A DNA stretch of 64,000 bases from Streptomyces sulphureus DSM 40104. Lineage in GTDB: Bacteria > Actinomycetota > Actinomycetes > Streptomycetales > Streptomycetaceae. Made by a program: the position numbers and the translations under genes. The notes under the pieces are model-generated. The model was not told the DNA's origin, did not search any database, and worked only from the letters and a program-made list of their open reading frames with translations. This document shows, piece by piece, positions 17,511-25,144 of the stretch; position 1 is the first letter of the stretch; each line of letters opens with the position of its first letter. Location: NCBI RefSeq assembly GCF_000381025.1, contig NZ_KB905820.1:124001-188000 (forward strand). The letters are read 5' to 3'.

Positions 17511-18041
17511 TCACGCCGACTCGTCGAGCCCGGCGAACTCGAAGCTCTCGGCGAGGCGATCCCCGAGCCCCTCGCTCCCGTCGAGCACGGCCCAGACCGT
17601 GACGCCGGTCTCGCACGCGCCCTCATGTGCCGCGGCCTGGCCGCGGGAGCGCGGCGGAAGACCGTCATTGACGCCCCAGTCGCGCGCGAGCGCCCTGATG
17701 ATGGCGAGGCCGCGGCCGCCGCGCGCCGAGATGGAAGGCGTGGCGGGCAGTGGCCTGGTTGGGCCTCCGCCGTCCGTGACCGCGATGGTCAACTCGCCCT
17801 TGTCGTCCCTGCTCCAGGATGCGCGGACGCGCCGCTCGGCGTCGAGCGGCCGCGCATGCCGGCAGGAGTTGCTGAGTAGTTCGGAAAGGATCAGAACCGC
17901 GTCGTCCACGACCGAGTCCGGCGCACCGCTCGCGAGGAGCTCCTCGCGCATCCTGCGCCGCGCCGACCCCACGCCCGCCGGCCCATGGGGCACGGCCATG
18001 GTCGACGACGTCGGCACTTCCTGTGCCACCACGAACGCCAC
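17511..18041 (-). CDS. RsbW-like ATP-binding regulatory protein
   Basis: A 176-residue GHKL ATPase of the anti-sigma type common in Streptomyces. N-box: LILSELLSNSCRHA (residues ~60-73); G1: VTDGGGP near 102; G2: GGRGLAIIRALARDWG near 122. The GTG start at 18041 was chosen over ATG 17999 because a near-perfect ribosome binding site, AAAGGAGGT, sits 7 nt upstream. No sigma factor, STAS protein or phosphatase is next to it; the nearest PP2C-type genes are 3-8 kb away. Its partner cannot be named. Confidence 0.88.
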   Translation of the reverse strand: MAFVVAQEVPTSSTMAVPHGPAGVGSARRRMREELLASGAPDSVVDDAVLILSELLSNSCRHARPLDAERRVRASWSRDDKGELTIAVTDGGGPTRPLPATPSISARGGRGLAIIRALARDWGVNDGLPPRSRGQAAAHEGACETGVTVWAVLDGSEGLGDRLAESFEFAGLDESA

Positions 18042-18048
18042 CCCCGAG

Positions 18049-18057
18049 ACCTCCTTT
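18049..18057 (-). promoter_or_regulatory. Strong ribosome binding site that fixes the ATPase start
   Basis: AAAGGAGGT on the minus strand, 7 nt before GTG 18041. It matches the anti-Shine-Dalgarno nearly end to end and decides for GTG 18041 over the internal ATG. Confidence 0.75.
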
Positions 18058-18322
18058 GCCCCACGCCACGGGATGAATGCCCCTCCCGAGTGGAACGGAA
18101 ACCGGCCACTCACCGGCTCTTGACGCACGCCGACTGATCGAATAAGAACCGCGAACAGCCAACGCGCTGGCAAGTACCTGCTGAGAGCCCCGACTTGCTC
18201 CCTCAGCCCGGCCAACGAGCCCGCCCCCGCACGGACACGTACGTGACGAAGACCACTGCTCACACGGGCACTTGCCCCGCACGAAGAGGTATCCCCGCCG
18301 CATTCCCGGACATCGCACGCAC

Positions 18323-19126
18323 TCACTCGAGTTGGGCGCGCACCCGCGACGGCCGGTTGGTGATCACGGCGTCGACGCCCAGCCGCACGCAGAGCTCGAC
18401 GTCCTCGGGCTCGTCGACGGTCCACACGTGCACCCGGTGTCCCGCGCGGTGCGCACGCGCGACGTAATCCGGGTGCGACCGCAGCACCCGTACGTGCGGA
18501 CCGGCGATGGAGACGCCCGGCGGGAGGCTGCCGTCCCGGTGCCGCGGCAGCAGCCACTGCATCAGGTACGCGGTCGGCACCCACGGGGCGCCGGCGCGCA
18601 CGCGCTCCAACGAGCGGGCGGAGAAGCTCATCACCCGCAGCCCCGGCAGCTCCCGGTAGCGGCGGAGGAGCACGAGCAGGCGTTCCTCCACCTGACCCGC
18701 CCACCGGGTCGGATGCTTGGTCTCGATCGCCAGGCCGACCGGCCGCGGCGTGTGCGCGACGAGTTCGAGGAGGCGCTCCAGCGTCAGCACCGAGGTGAGC
18801 TCGCCTCCGGGGAGGCGGGCCGCGTCCGGCGATCCGGCCTTCCAGGAGCCGAAGTCGAGTTCGGCGAGTTCGGCGAGCTCCAGCGCGGAGACGGCACCGC
18901 GCCCGTCGGAGGTCCGGTCGACGCGGCGGTCGTGCACGCAGACGAGGTGACCGTCGGCGGTCAGCCGCACGTCGCATTCGAGCGAATCCGCGCCCTCCTC
19001 GATCGCCCTGCGGTACGCGGCGAGCGTGTGCTCGGGTGCCTCCCCCGAGGCCCCGCGGTGCGCCACGACCTCGAACGGCCGCCCCCTACGTGGACGCTGG
19101 ACCGATCCACCGGCGTGTTCCGTCAC
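18323..19126 (-). CDS. Glycerophosphodiester phosphodiesterase
   Basis: About 267 residues; a TIM-barrel GDPD enzyme that hydrolyses glycerophosphodiesters to glycerol 3-phosphate and an alcohol. Hallmarks: VVAHRGASG (catalytic His), PEHTLAAY, GADSLECDVRLTADGHLV (metal Glu and Asp) and VCVHDRRVDRTS (second catalytic His). The C-terminus HVWTVDEPEDVELCVRLGVDAVITNRP is typical. No signal peptide, so the protein is cytosolic. Start GTG 19126 or GTG 19132; neither has a clear ribosome binding site. The 275-bp gap before the divergent protease gene should hold both promoters. Confidence 0.93.
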   Translation of the reverse strand: MTEHAGGSVQRPRRGRPFEVVAHRGASGEAPEHTLAAYRRAIEEGADSLECDVRLTADGHLVCVHDRRVDRTSDGRGAVSALELAELAELDFGSWKAGSPDAARLPGGELTSVLTLERLLELVAHTPRPVGLAIETKHPTRWAGQVEERLLVLLRRYRELPGLRVMSFSARSLERVRAGAPWVPTAYLMQWLLPRHRDGSLPPGVSIAGPHVRVLRSHPDYVARAHRAGHRVHVWTVDEPEDVELCVRLGVDAVITNRPSRVRAQLE

Positions 19127-19401
19127 CCGCACATCGTGGCACGCAGCGCCGTCCGCCGGCGCGGAACCCCGTCCCGCCGCCGGACGTTCCCCGGTGAGCG
19201 GGTGAGGACGGGTCCGCATACGCTTTCCCCGGAACTTGCTCCGGACCGGACCGTCCCGCCCGTCGGTGGGAGGTAAGGAAGGGCGCCCGTGGAAGAGGGG
19301 ACGTCTTACGCGCGTCTGACAGCCCATGGGGAAGGCTGTCCCCTGACACTCACGTACGTGGATGCCCTTCCTGGCTATGTCGTGCACCTGAGGAGACTGC
19401 T

Positions 19402-20979
19402 GTGAGCACCGAGAACGACGGCGCCGCCGAGACGCCCGCGGCGGGGCCCGCACCCAGGCACCCGTCCACCGGCACCCCGCACGCCGTCGCGGACGAGGAC
19501 TTCTCGCCGACCTCCGCTCCGGAAGGACCGGCCGCACGCGCCTCCGGGGACGAACCCCCGAAGCCGGCCGGCGAACCGTCCGACACCGCGCACCAGAGCG
19601 CCGACGAACCCCGCGCCCCGCACCCGGAGCAGCCCCCGGTTCCGCCGGTGCCGCCCACGGCGCACGCCTCCGGTCCCGCGGGCCCGGCCGGCGGGCCGCA
19701 GGGTCCGGAGGGGCCCGGATATCCGGGATCGGGCCAGACGGGCCAGTGGGGCACTCCTCCGCCTCAACCCCCTTACGGCGGCGGCCCGGGCGGGCCGCAG
19801 TACCCGTGGGGCGCACCTCCCGGACCGGAGCCGAGGCCCGAGGGGAAGCGGCGCGGAGGGCTGATCGCCGCCGTACTCGTCGCGGCCCTCGTCGCCGGCG
19901 GCATCGGCGGCGGCATCGGGTTCTGGGCGTCGGACCGCGCCGGAGACGACTCGACGACGATCTCCTCCTCGAGCGACCCGGAGGCGCTCAACCGCTCGCC
20001 CAAGTCGGTCGCCGGCATAGCGTCGAAGACCCTGCCGAGCGTCGTGACCATCACCTCCTCCGGCGGCGGCGAAGAGGGCACGGGCACCGGCTTCGTCTAC
20101 GACAAGGAAGGCCACATCCTCACCAACAACCACGTCGTGGCGAACGGTTCGAAGGGCGGGGAGCTGTCGGCCACCTTCTCCGACGGCAAGAAGTACACGG
20201 CGGAGGTGGTCGGCGAGGCCCAGGGGTACGACATCGCCGTGCTGAAGCTGCGCGGCACCGGGGACCGCAAGCTCACCCCGCTTCCGCTCGCCAAGTCCGG
20301 CGAAGTCCAGGTCGGGGACGCCACCATCGCGATCGGCGCTCCGTTCGGCCTCTCGGGGACGGTCACCACCGGCATCGTCAGCGCCAAGAACCGGCCCGTC
20401 GCCTCCAGCGACGGCCAGGGGGCCCAGGCGTCGTACATGAGCGCCCTGCAGACCGACGCGTCCATCAACCCGGGCAACTCCGGCGGCCCGCTCCTCAATG
20501 CGCAGGGCGCCGTGATCGGCGTCAACTCGGCGATCCAGTCCGGCGGAGGCGACGGCCTCGGGCAGTCGCAGGCGGGCAGCGTCGGCCTCGGCTTCGCGAT
20601 CCCCGTGAGCCAGGCGCAGCGCGTCGCGGGCGACCTGATCCGTACGGGGCAGGCCGTCTACGCCGTGATCGGCGCCACCGTCGACATGGGCGGCGGCGAG
20701 CGCGGCCAGCAGCAGAGCGGCTCCGGCGCCACCATCTCCAAGCACGGCCAGGGCGACACCGAGCCGGTCCCGAAGGGCAGCCCCGCCGACAAGGCCGGCC
20801 TCAAGCCGGGCGACGTCATCACCAAGTTCGACGACACCCTGATCGACAGCGGCCCCACCCTCATCGCCACGATCTGGACCCACAAGCCGGGCGAGAAGGT
20901 GAAGCTCACCTACGAGCGCGACGGCAAGGAGAAGACCGTCGAACTCACCCTCGGCTCCCGCGAGGGCGAGTCCCAGTAG
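19402..20979 (+). CDS. HtrA/DegP-like membrane-anchored serine protease with PDZ domain
   Basis: A 525-residue protein. Residues 1-150 are cytosolic, acidic and Pro/Gly-rich. One membrane helix (GGLIAAVLVAALVAGGIGGG) lies at about 152-175, so the catalytic part is outside the cell. Trypsin-like triad: His in NNHVVAN (~243), Asp in YDIAVLKL (~276), Ser in NPGNSGGPL (~358). A PDZ domain (about 400-515) includes PADKAGLKPGDVITKFDD. Role by family: envelope protein quality control. GTG start with AGGAG upstream. It is monocistronic and is followed by a tRNA gene. Confidence 0.94.
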   Translation: MSTENDGAAETPAAGPAPRHPSTGTPHAVADEDFSPTSAPEGPAARASGDEPPKPAGEPSDTAHQSADEPRAPHPEQPPVPPVPPTAHASGPAGPAGGPQGPEGPGYPGSGQTGQWGTPPPQPPYGGGPGGPQYPWGAPPGPEPRPEGKRRGGLIAAVLVAALVAGGIGGGIGFWASDRAGDDSTTISSSSDPEALNRSPKSVAGIASKTLPSVVTITSSGGGEEGTGTGFVYDKEGHILTNNHVVANGSKGGELSATFSDGKKYTAEVVGEAQGYDIAVLKLRGTGDRKLTPLPLAKSGEVQVGDATIAIGAPFGLSGTVTTGIVSAKNRPVASSDGQGAQASYMSALQTDASINPGNSGGPLLNAQGAVIGVNSAIQSGGGDGLGQSQAGSVGLGFAIPVSQAQRVAGDLIRTGQAVYAVIGATVDMGGGERGQQQSGSGATISKHGQGDTEPVPKGSPADKAGLKPGDVITKFDDTLIDSGPTLIATIWTHKPGEKVKLTYERDGKEKTVELTLGSREGESQ

Positions 20980-21024
20980 CCCCCGATCGGCTGCGCCCGC
21001 ACCGCCCCGCACACGTTAGGCTGT

Positions 21025-21053
21025 CCCCGCGTCCGCTCCCGGCGGACGCGGGG
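21025..21053 (+). terminator. 12-bp hairpin overlapping the 5' end of tRNA-Ser
   Basis: CCCCGCGTCCGC (21025-21036) pairs perfectly with GCGGACGCGGGG (21042-21053) over a 5-nt loop. The right arm takes in the first two bases of the tRNA (21052-21053). It may end the protease mRNA or form the 5' leader of the tRNA precursor. Confidence 0.5.
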
Positions 21054-21138
21054 AGGTGTGCCCGAGCGGCCTAAGGGAACGGTCTTGAAAACCGTCGGGG
21101 TGGCGACACCCCCGTGGGTTCAAATCCCACCGCCTCCG
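21052..21138 (+). tRNA. tRNA-Ser (anticodon UGA)
   Basis: 87 nt. The acceptor arm GGAGGTG (21052-21058) pairs with CGCCTCC (21131-21137), and G 21138 is the discriminator. Anticodon loop CTTGAAA gives TGA at 21086-21088. The long variable arm (TCGGGGTGGCGACACCCCCG) marks a class II tRNA. T-loop TTCAAAT. CCA is not encoded. Confidence 0.96.
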
Positions 21139-21332
21139 CAGGGCCGACAGGCCGGACAGGGCGTCTCTCGTGAGGGAGGCGCCCTGCGTGTTGGAGGCTG
21201 TCCCGTTCTCGTGTGCGCATCCGCTCCGGGGTCGCCGGCAAGGCTCGTCCGCCGCACACAGCCAGCGCCCCCGTACGCCGCCCCTGCCTGGAACACGCGG
21301 GCGCCAAGCCCGCCATCCGGCTGGTGAACCTC

Positions 21333-22166
21333 TCACCCCGCCCTGTGCCGATGCGCCCCCCGCCCCGGGTGGGCGTGGCGGGCGGCCGGGGCGGGTGGGG
21401 CGAACAGGTCGATCTGGCGGACGAGTTGGTGGCAGCAGAGGAGGACCGTCACCGGGGGGAGGCCGGCGATGATGAAGCCGGACGGGGTGCGGGGGGCGTC
21501 GCTGATGCACAGGGTCATCGCGGCGAGGGCGAGGAAGGCGACGACGAGCCAGGAGTGGACGGTGCTGCGCTGGTTCATCCTGGCGCGGAGGATGGAGAGG
21601 GTGGCGACCGCCCAGGGGCCGTAGATGAGCATGGGCCACAGCTCGGCGAGTGTGGGGCCTGTGACGCGTTCGGCGAGGTGGTGAAGCGGGTCGTAGCAGG
21701 TGAGAGCGCCGAGTACGGTCACGCAGACGCCGATGAGCAGGGCGAGAGCCGCGGAGAGTGCGTTGAGCAGCGCGTGCGGGGACGCCCAGCGCGGGGAGTG
21801 GGAGGCGCGGTGCTCATGGGGCCTCGGTTTGCGGTGCCGTGGGTGGGTGCCGGTCGGCTGGCGGGGGGCGGGGACGGCTTCGCCGGCTCGCCTGTCCCTG
21901 TCCTGCTCCTCCCGTACGAGTTGGGCCAACTCGGCGTCCAGATCGGGGAATTCGAGGGCGTTGCCGTCGAAGTCGAGGACAGGTTCGGGGAGTGGCTCCT
22001 CGGGGAGGTGGCCGTAGACGTCGGCGCTGCCTAGCCCTGCCGCCGTGGGGGCGGCCGTGCCGAGCGGTTCGGAGGCGGCTCCGGTCGGGAGCCGTTCCGT
22101 GCTTCGACCGCCCGCCTGTCCCTCGGGGTCGGGGTCGCGGTACGAGAAGCCAGAGGTTTCGTACAA
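21333..22166 (-). CDS. Four-helix membrane protein, DUF2637-like
   Basis: About 277 residues. A hydrophilic N-terminal half (acidic, with LDFDGNALEFPDLDAELAQLVREEQDR) is followed by four membrane helices at roughly 150-270 (LLNALSAALALLIGVCVTVLG, MLIYGPWAVATLSILRA, SWLVVAFLALAAMTLC, GFIIAGLPPVTVLLC). The layout resembles DUF2637 proteins found on Streptomyces chromosomes and conjugative elements. The start is probably TTG 22166, 7 nt after GAGG. Its place just 3' of a tRNA gene is typical for element remnants, but no integrase is nearby. Function unknown. Confidence 0.6.
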   Translation of the reverse strand: MYETSGFSYRDPDPEGQAGGRSTERLPTGAASEPLGTAAPTAAGLGSADVYGHLPEEPLPEPVLDFDGNALEFPDLDAELAQLVREEQDRDRRAGEAVPAPRQPTGTHPRHRKPRPHEHRASHSPRWASPHALLNALSAALALLIGVCVTVLGALTCYDPLHHLAERVTGPTLAELWPMLIYGPWAVATLSILRARMNQRSTVHSWLVVAFLALAAMTLCISDAPRTPSGFIIAGLPPVTVLLCCHQLVRQIDLFAPPAPAARHAHPGRGAHRHRAG

Positions 22167-22724
22167 AACGTTTCCTCGGTACGGAGGCGGGACGGAGGTC
22201 GCGCACCCGGGGTGGGTCCGCCTCCGTGGGAGGGAGCGAACGCGCCTCGTACTCCGCCCGGGCACATCCCTTGCAACGAGCACCGCGCAGCTAAGTAACT
22301 GGACATTCTGGCTACTTGGTACTTCTATTGCCATTCAGGTGTAGCTCATCTGAAAGTACCGGTGCAGCGCCGCATGCACGCTTCGACACCCCGCCCGATC
22401 CTGTGTACGCCGCCACCGCAGGGGAGTTCGCACCCGGCCGTGGCTGAAGACCGTACGAAGAGCGGCACTTGTGGTGCAGACGCACCGAACTGCCTGACCA
22501 CTCGGCCCGGTTGCCCACCGCGTGCATCGAGGATGAAGGCTCCCACTTTCCGGCGAGAGAAAAGGTGTTTGTCCAGAGATCCTCACGCTTGCGGACGAAT
22601 ACAGCCGGTCCGTGTGGCTTTACGTACATGCCTGGGCAACTCTGTTTCCGCGACGCCGCACAGTGTCGCGTCGGCAGTCAACTGCCGTACACCACAGCGG
22701 TCTTACGTTCCTGGAGGAATGAAC
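22167..22724. other. 558-bp gap, no gene recognised
   Basis: Lies between divergent genes. Open frames on both strands lack family similarity. Base composition is lower in GC near 22290-22345 and 22540-22660, as expected of promoters. The gene on the plus strand downstream has a clear ribosome binding site, GGAGG at 22713-22717. Confidence 0.4.
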
Positions 22725-23003
22725 ATGGCACGCACCAGCACCGCCCGGATCATCGCCGCAGCCGCCTCCGTACCGCTCGCCGTCACCCTCATGAGCGGTA
22801 TCGCCCAGGCCGACGACGGCGCCGTCGCGGGCCTCGGCTCCAACGCGAGCGTCAGCGAGCAGGGTCAGGTGGCCGGCGGTGAGGGCAACAACACCAACCA
22901 GGCCAACAACGCGACGGTGAACGGCGACGGCAACCTCGTCAAGCAGGACAACACCACCACCAACGTGGAGTACACCGTGGTCATCACCAACCTGTGGCGC
23001 TGA
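22725..23003 (+). CDS. Small secreted Asn/Gly-rich protein
   Basis: 92 residues. A signal peptide (MARTSTARIIAAAASVPLAVTLMSGIAQA) leaves a mature chain of about 63 residues starting DDGAVAGLGSNASVSEQG. The mature part is rich in Asn, Gly, Gln, Thr and Val and has no Cys. Repeating N/G/Q elements (GEGNNTNQANNATVNGDGN) recall curli-like or rodlin-like surface proteins, but it is not a clear member of either. ATG 22725 is chosen: it is 7 nt from GGAGG, whereas ATG 22719 is too close. A 16-bp perfect palindrome terminator follows, so the gene is a single unit, probably well expressed. Confidence 0.75.
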   Translation: MARTSTARIIAAAASVPLAVTLMSGIAQADDGAVAGLGSNASVSEQGQVAGGEGNNTNQANNATVNGDGNLVKQDNTTTNVEYTVVITNLWR

Positions 23004-23050
23004 CCACGGCGGGCTGAGCCGAGCCCGCGCCGAGTTGTCGGGGGGAACCA

Positions 23051-23082
23051 GGGCCGTCCGCCGGTGCACCGGCGGACGGCCC
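23051..23082 (+). terminator. 16-bp perfect palindromic terminator
   Basis: GGGCCGTCCGCCGGTG (23051-23066) is followed directly by its complement, CACCGGCGGACGGCCC (23067-23082), then TTCG. It lies 48 nt after the stop of the small secreted protein. Confidence 0.75.
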
Positions 23083-23183
23083 TTCGCCGTACCACGGGTG
23101 CGGACCCCGCGATCGGCTGAATCCCGACCCACCGCAGGGCGTGCCTGAACCTTCGCGCGGCCTCGGGCTTCTTCACTCGCCGC

Positions 23184-24149
23184 ATGTTTCCCCGTAGTCA
23201 GTTCCTACGACGGCTGGCCGTACCGACGGCCGCGCTCGCCTCCCTCCTCACCGCCGCTCCGCTCCCGGCCCAGGCGTCGGACCCCGCGCCCGGCCCGTCG
23301 TCGGGCAGCGCCCGACCGCTGCCGCAGACGCCGCAACCGCACGTGCCCGGCCCCGGCGCGGAGCCCGTGCCCGAGGGCGTCCTCCCCACCCCGCGCGCCG
23401 GTGAGGGCGACCCACGCGCCGCCGGAGCGCACGTCTACACCGGCGCAGGGTTCGACACCTGCGAGGCGCCCCCGCTCGCAACGATGCGCTCCTGGAAGCG
23501 GAGTTCGCCCTTCGGTGCGGCCGGCGTCTACATCGGGGGCCGCGCGCGCGGCTGCCCCCACCAGGCGAACCTCGACGCCAACTGGGTGCGGGCGACCAGC
23601 GCCGAGGGGTGGCGGCTGATCCCGGTCTACGTGGGGTCGCAGGCACCGTGCGTACTCGCCGCGCACAAGCGGAAGTTCGCGCTGGGCCACGAGGACCCGG
23701 CCGGGCACGGCGCACGCGAGGGGCGGGACGCGGTGGCGCGCGCCGAGGCGCTCGGTATGCGGGCGCGCACCGCGATCTACCTCGACATGGAGGCGTACCG
23801 GCAGTCGGACGCGCGGTGCGCCGCCACCACGCTCCGTTTCGTGCAGGCCTGGAACCGCGCCGTACGCGACGCCGGTTACCTGCCGGGGTTCTACAGCAGC
23901 GCCGACTCCGGCATCGTCCACATGGAGCGCGCCCGCCGCTCCGGCGCCCCCGACCTGCCCGAGGCCGTGTGGTTCGCACGCTGGGACTCCGGGAGCTCGG
24001 TGTACGGCGAGAAACGGCTGCCGCCGAAGGCATGGCACCCGCACCGGCGCATCCACCAGTACCAGGGGAACGTCCGCCTCGAGTACGGCGGCCGCGCCCT
24101 CAACGTCGACCGCAACACGGTGGACGCACCGGTCGCGGTCGTCGGCTGA
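23184..24149 (+). CDS. Secreted glycoside-hydrolase-like protein (DUF1906)
   Basis: A 321-residue secreted protein. Signal peptide MFPRSQFLRRLAVPTAALASLLTAAPLPAQA, then a Pro-rich linker to about residue 75. The DUF1906 TIM-barrel domain starts GAHVYTGAGFDTCEAP and includes AAGVYIGG, GWRLIPVYVG and TAIYLDMEAY, where the Asp/Glu pair sits at the position of catalytic acids in GH25-like barrels. The C-terminal IHQYQGNVRLEYGG...NVDRNTVD fits the family. Four Cys may form disulfides. Rv2525c of Mycobacterium is a member; its substrate is not settled, but cell-wall glycan is suspected. Confidence 0.88.
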   Translation: MFPRSQFLRRLAVPTAALASLLTAAPLPAQASDPAPGPSSGSARPLPQTPQPHVPGPGAEPVPEGVLPTPRAGEGDPRAAGAHVYTGAGFDTCEAPPLATMRSWKRSSPFGAAGVYIGGRARGCPHQANLDANWVRATSAEGWRLIPVYVGSQAPCVLAAHKRKFALGHEDPAGHGAREGRDAVARAEALGMRARTAIYLDMEAYRQSDARCAATTLRFVQAWNRAVRDAGYLPGFYSSADSGIVHMERARRSGAPDLPEAVWFARWDSGSSVYGEKRLPPKAWHPHRRIHQYQGNVRLEYGGRALNVDRNTVDAPVAVVG

Positions 24150-24392
24150 GCCGTACGGAAGCGCGAGGGGGCGGCGCCCGGCCCCCGGCCGCGAAGGGAC
24201 GGAAGGCGCAGGCGAGTTGAGGCGGGACGGTGCGGTATCCCCGAGAGGGCGCCGCCGGGTACCCTGATCCGGCCGCCGTACGTTCTCCACCTTCAGTAGG
24301 TGGGGCCCGCGCCGGACGTACACCCAGAGGCGGACGTCCCTTCGGCACCCAGGGGCGATGGCCCGAGCGGCCCGGACTTCTAGCGTTGAGCC

Positions 24393-25010
24393 ATGACCAC
24401 GCCTGGGACCGTTCGGACAGCCCGGACCACCGTCGAGCGCGCCCCCGCAACCGCGGGGACGCCGGGTACGGGGAGGAGTCCGCTGACTTTCACGGCGTAC
24501 GTCGCCGCTCGCGGACCCGCGCTGCGGCGCACCGCGCGCTCGCTCACCGCCAACCCGTCCGACGCCGAGGACCTGTTGCAGACGGCGCTCGCCAAGACGT
24601 TCCTCGCCTGGGAGCGGATAGCCGACCACCGCGCTCTCGACGGCTACGTGCGCCGGGCACTGGTGAACACGCGCACCTCGCAGTGGCGGAAACGCCGGGT
24701 GGACGAGTTCGCGTGCGAGGAGCTGCCCGAGCCGGAGCCGCTGCCCGCCACCGATCCCGGCGAGGAGCAGTCGGTGCGCGAGGCGATGTGGCACGCGGTG
24801 CTGCGCCTCCCCGACCGCCAGCGCGCCATGGTGGTGCTCCGCTACTACGAGGACCTCAGCGAGGTGCAGACCGCCGAGGTGCTCGGCGTCTCGGTGGGTA
24901 CGGTGAAGAGCGCCGTGTCGCGCGCGCTCGCCAAGCTGCGCCAGGACCCGCGGCTCTCCGCCGAATTGAGCCCGGAGTCCGCGGGCATCCCGGTGCCGTC
25001 GGGGGGTTGA
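24393..25010 (+). CDS. SigE-family ECF RNA polymerase sigma factor
   Basis: A 205-residue group 4 sigma factor of the Streptomyces SigE-like family. Region 2 runs FTAYVAARGPALRRTARSLTANPSDAEDLLQTALAKTFLAWERI (residues ~32-75). Region 4 includes LPDRQRAMVVLRYYEDLSEVQTAEVLGVSVGTVKSAVSRALAKLRQ (about 138-185) with the helix-turn-helix. No anti-sigma factor gene is adjacent, which is common for this family. A weak TTGAG precedes ATG 24393. Regulatory targets are unknown. Confidence 0.93.
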   Translation: MTTPGTVRTARTTVERAPATAGTPGTGRSPLTFTAYVAARGPALRRTARSLTANPSDAEDLLQTALAKTFLAWERIADHRALDGYVRRALVNTRTSQWRKRRVDEFACEELPEPEPLPATDPGEEQSVREAMWHAVLRLPDRQRAMVVLRYYEDLSEVQTAEVLGVSVGTVKSAVSRALAKLRQDPRLSAELSPESAGIPVPSGG

Positions 25011-25068
25011 GCGCGTCCGGTGTACCTGCCACGCGGATCTGCCCCGAATTCCGCGTCACCGGTAGTGA

Positions 25069-25118
25069 CATACCGCCGGGTATGCCAGCAGAATCACCGG
25101 AAACTTACCCTCGCGTAA
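25069..25118. promoter_or_regulatory. Two dyads upstream of the acyl-CoA ligase gene
   Basis: CATACC-GCCG-GGTATG at 25069-25084 and TTAC-CCTCGC-GTAA at 25105-25118 lie 26-76 bp before the start codon. Either may be an operator; TetR-type fatty-acid regulators commonly bind TTAC-like dyads. Inference only. Confidence 0.35.
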
Positions 25119-25144
25119 CGACGCGCTGATTGGGGAGGTCCCCG

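Noticed and set aside
21052..22166. Integrative element at tRNA-Ser(UGA)
   Set aside because: No integrase, excisionase or duplicate of the tRNA 3' end was found downstream; only one DUF2637-like gene is suggestive.
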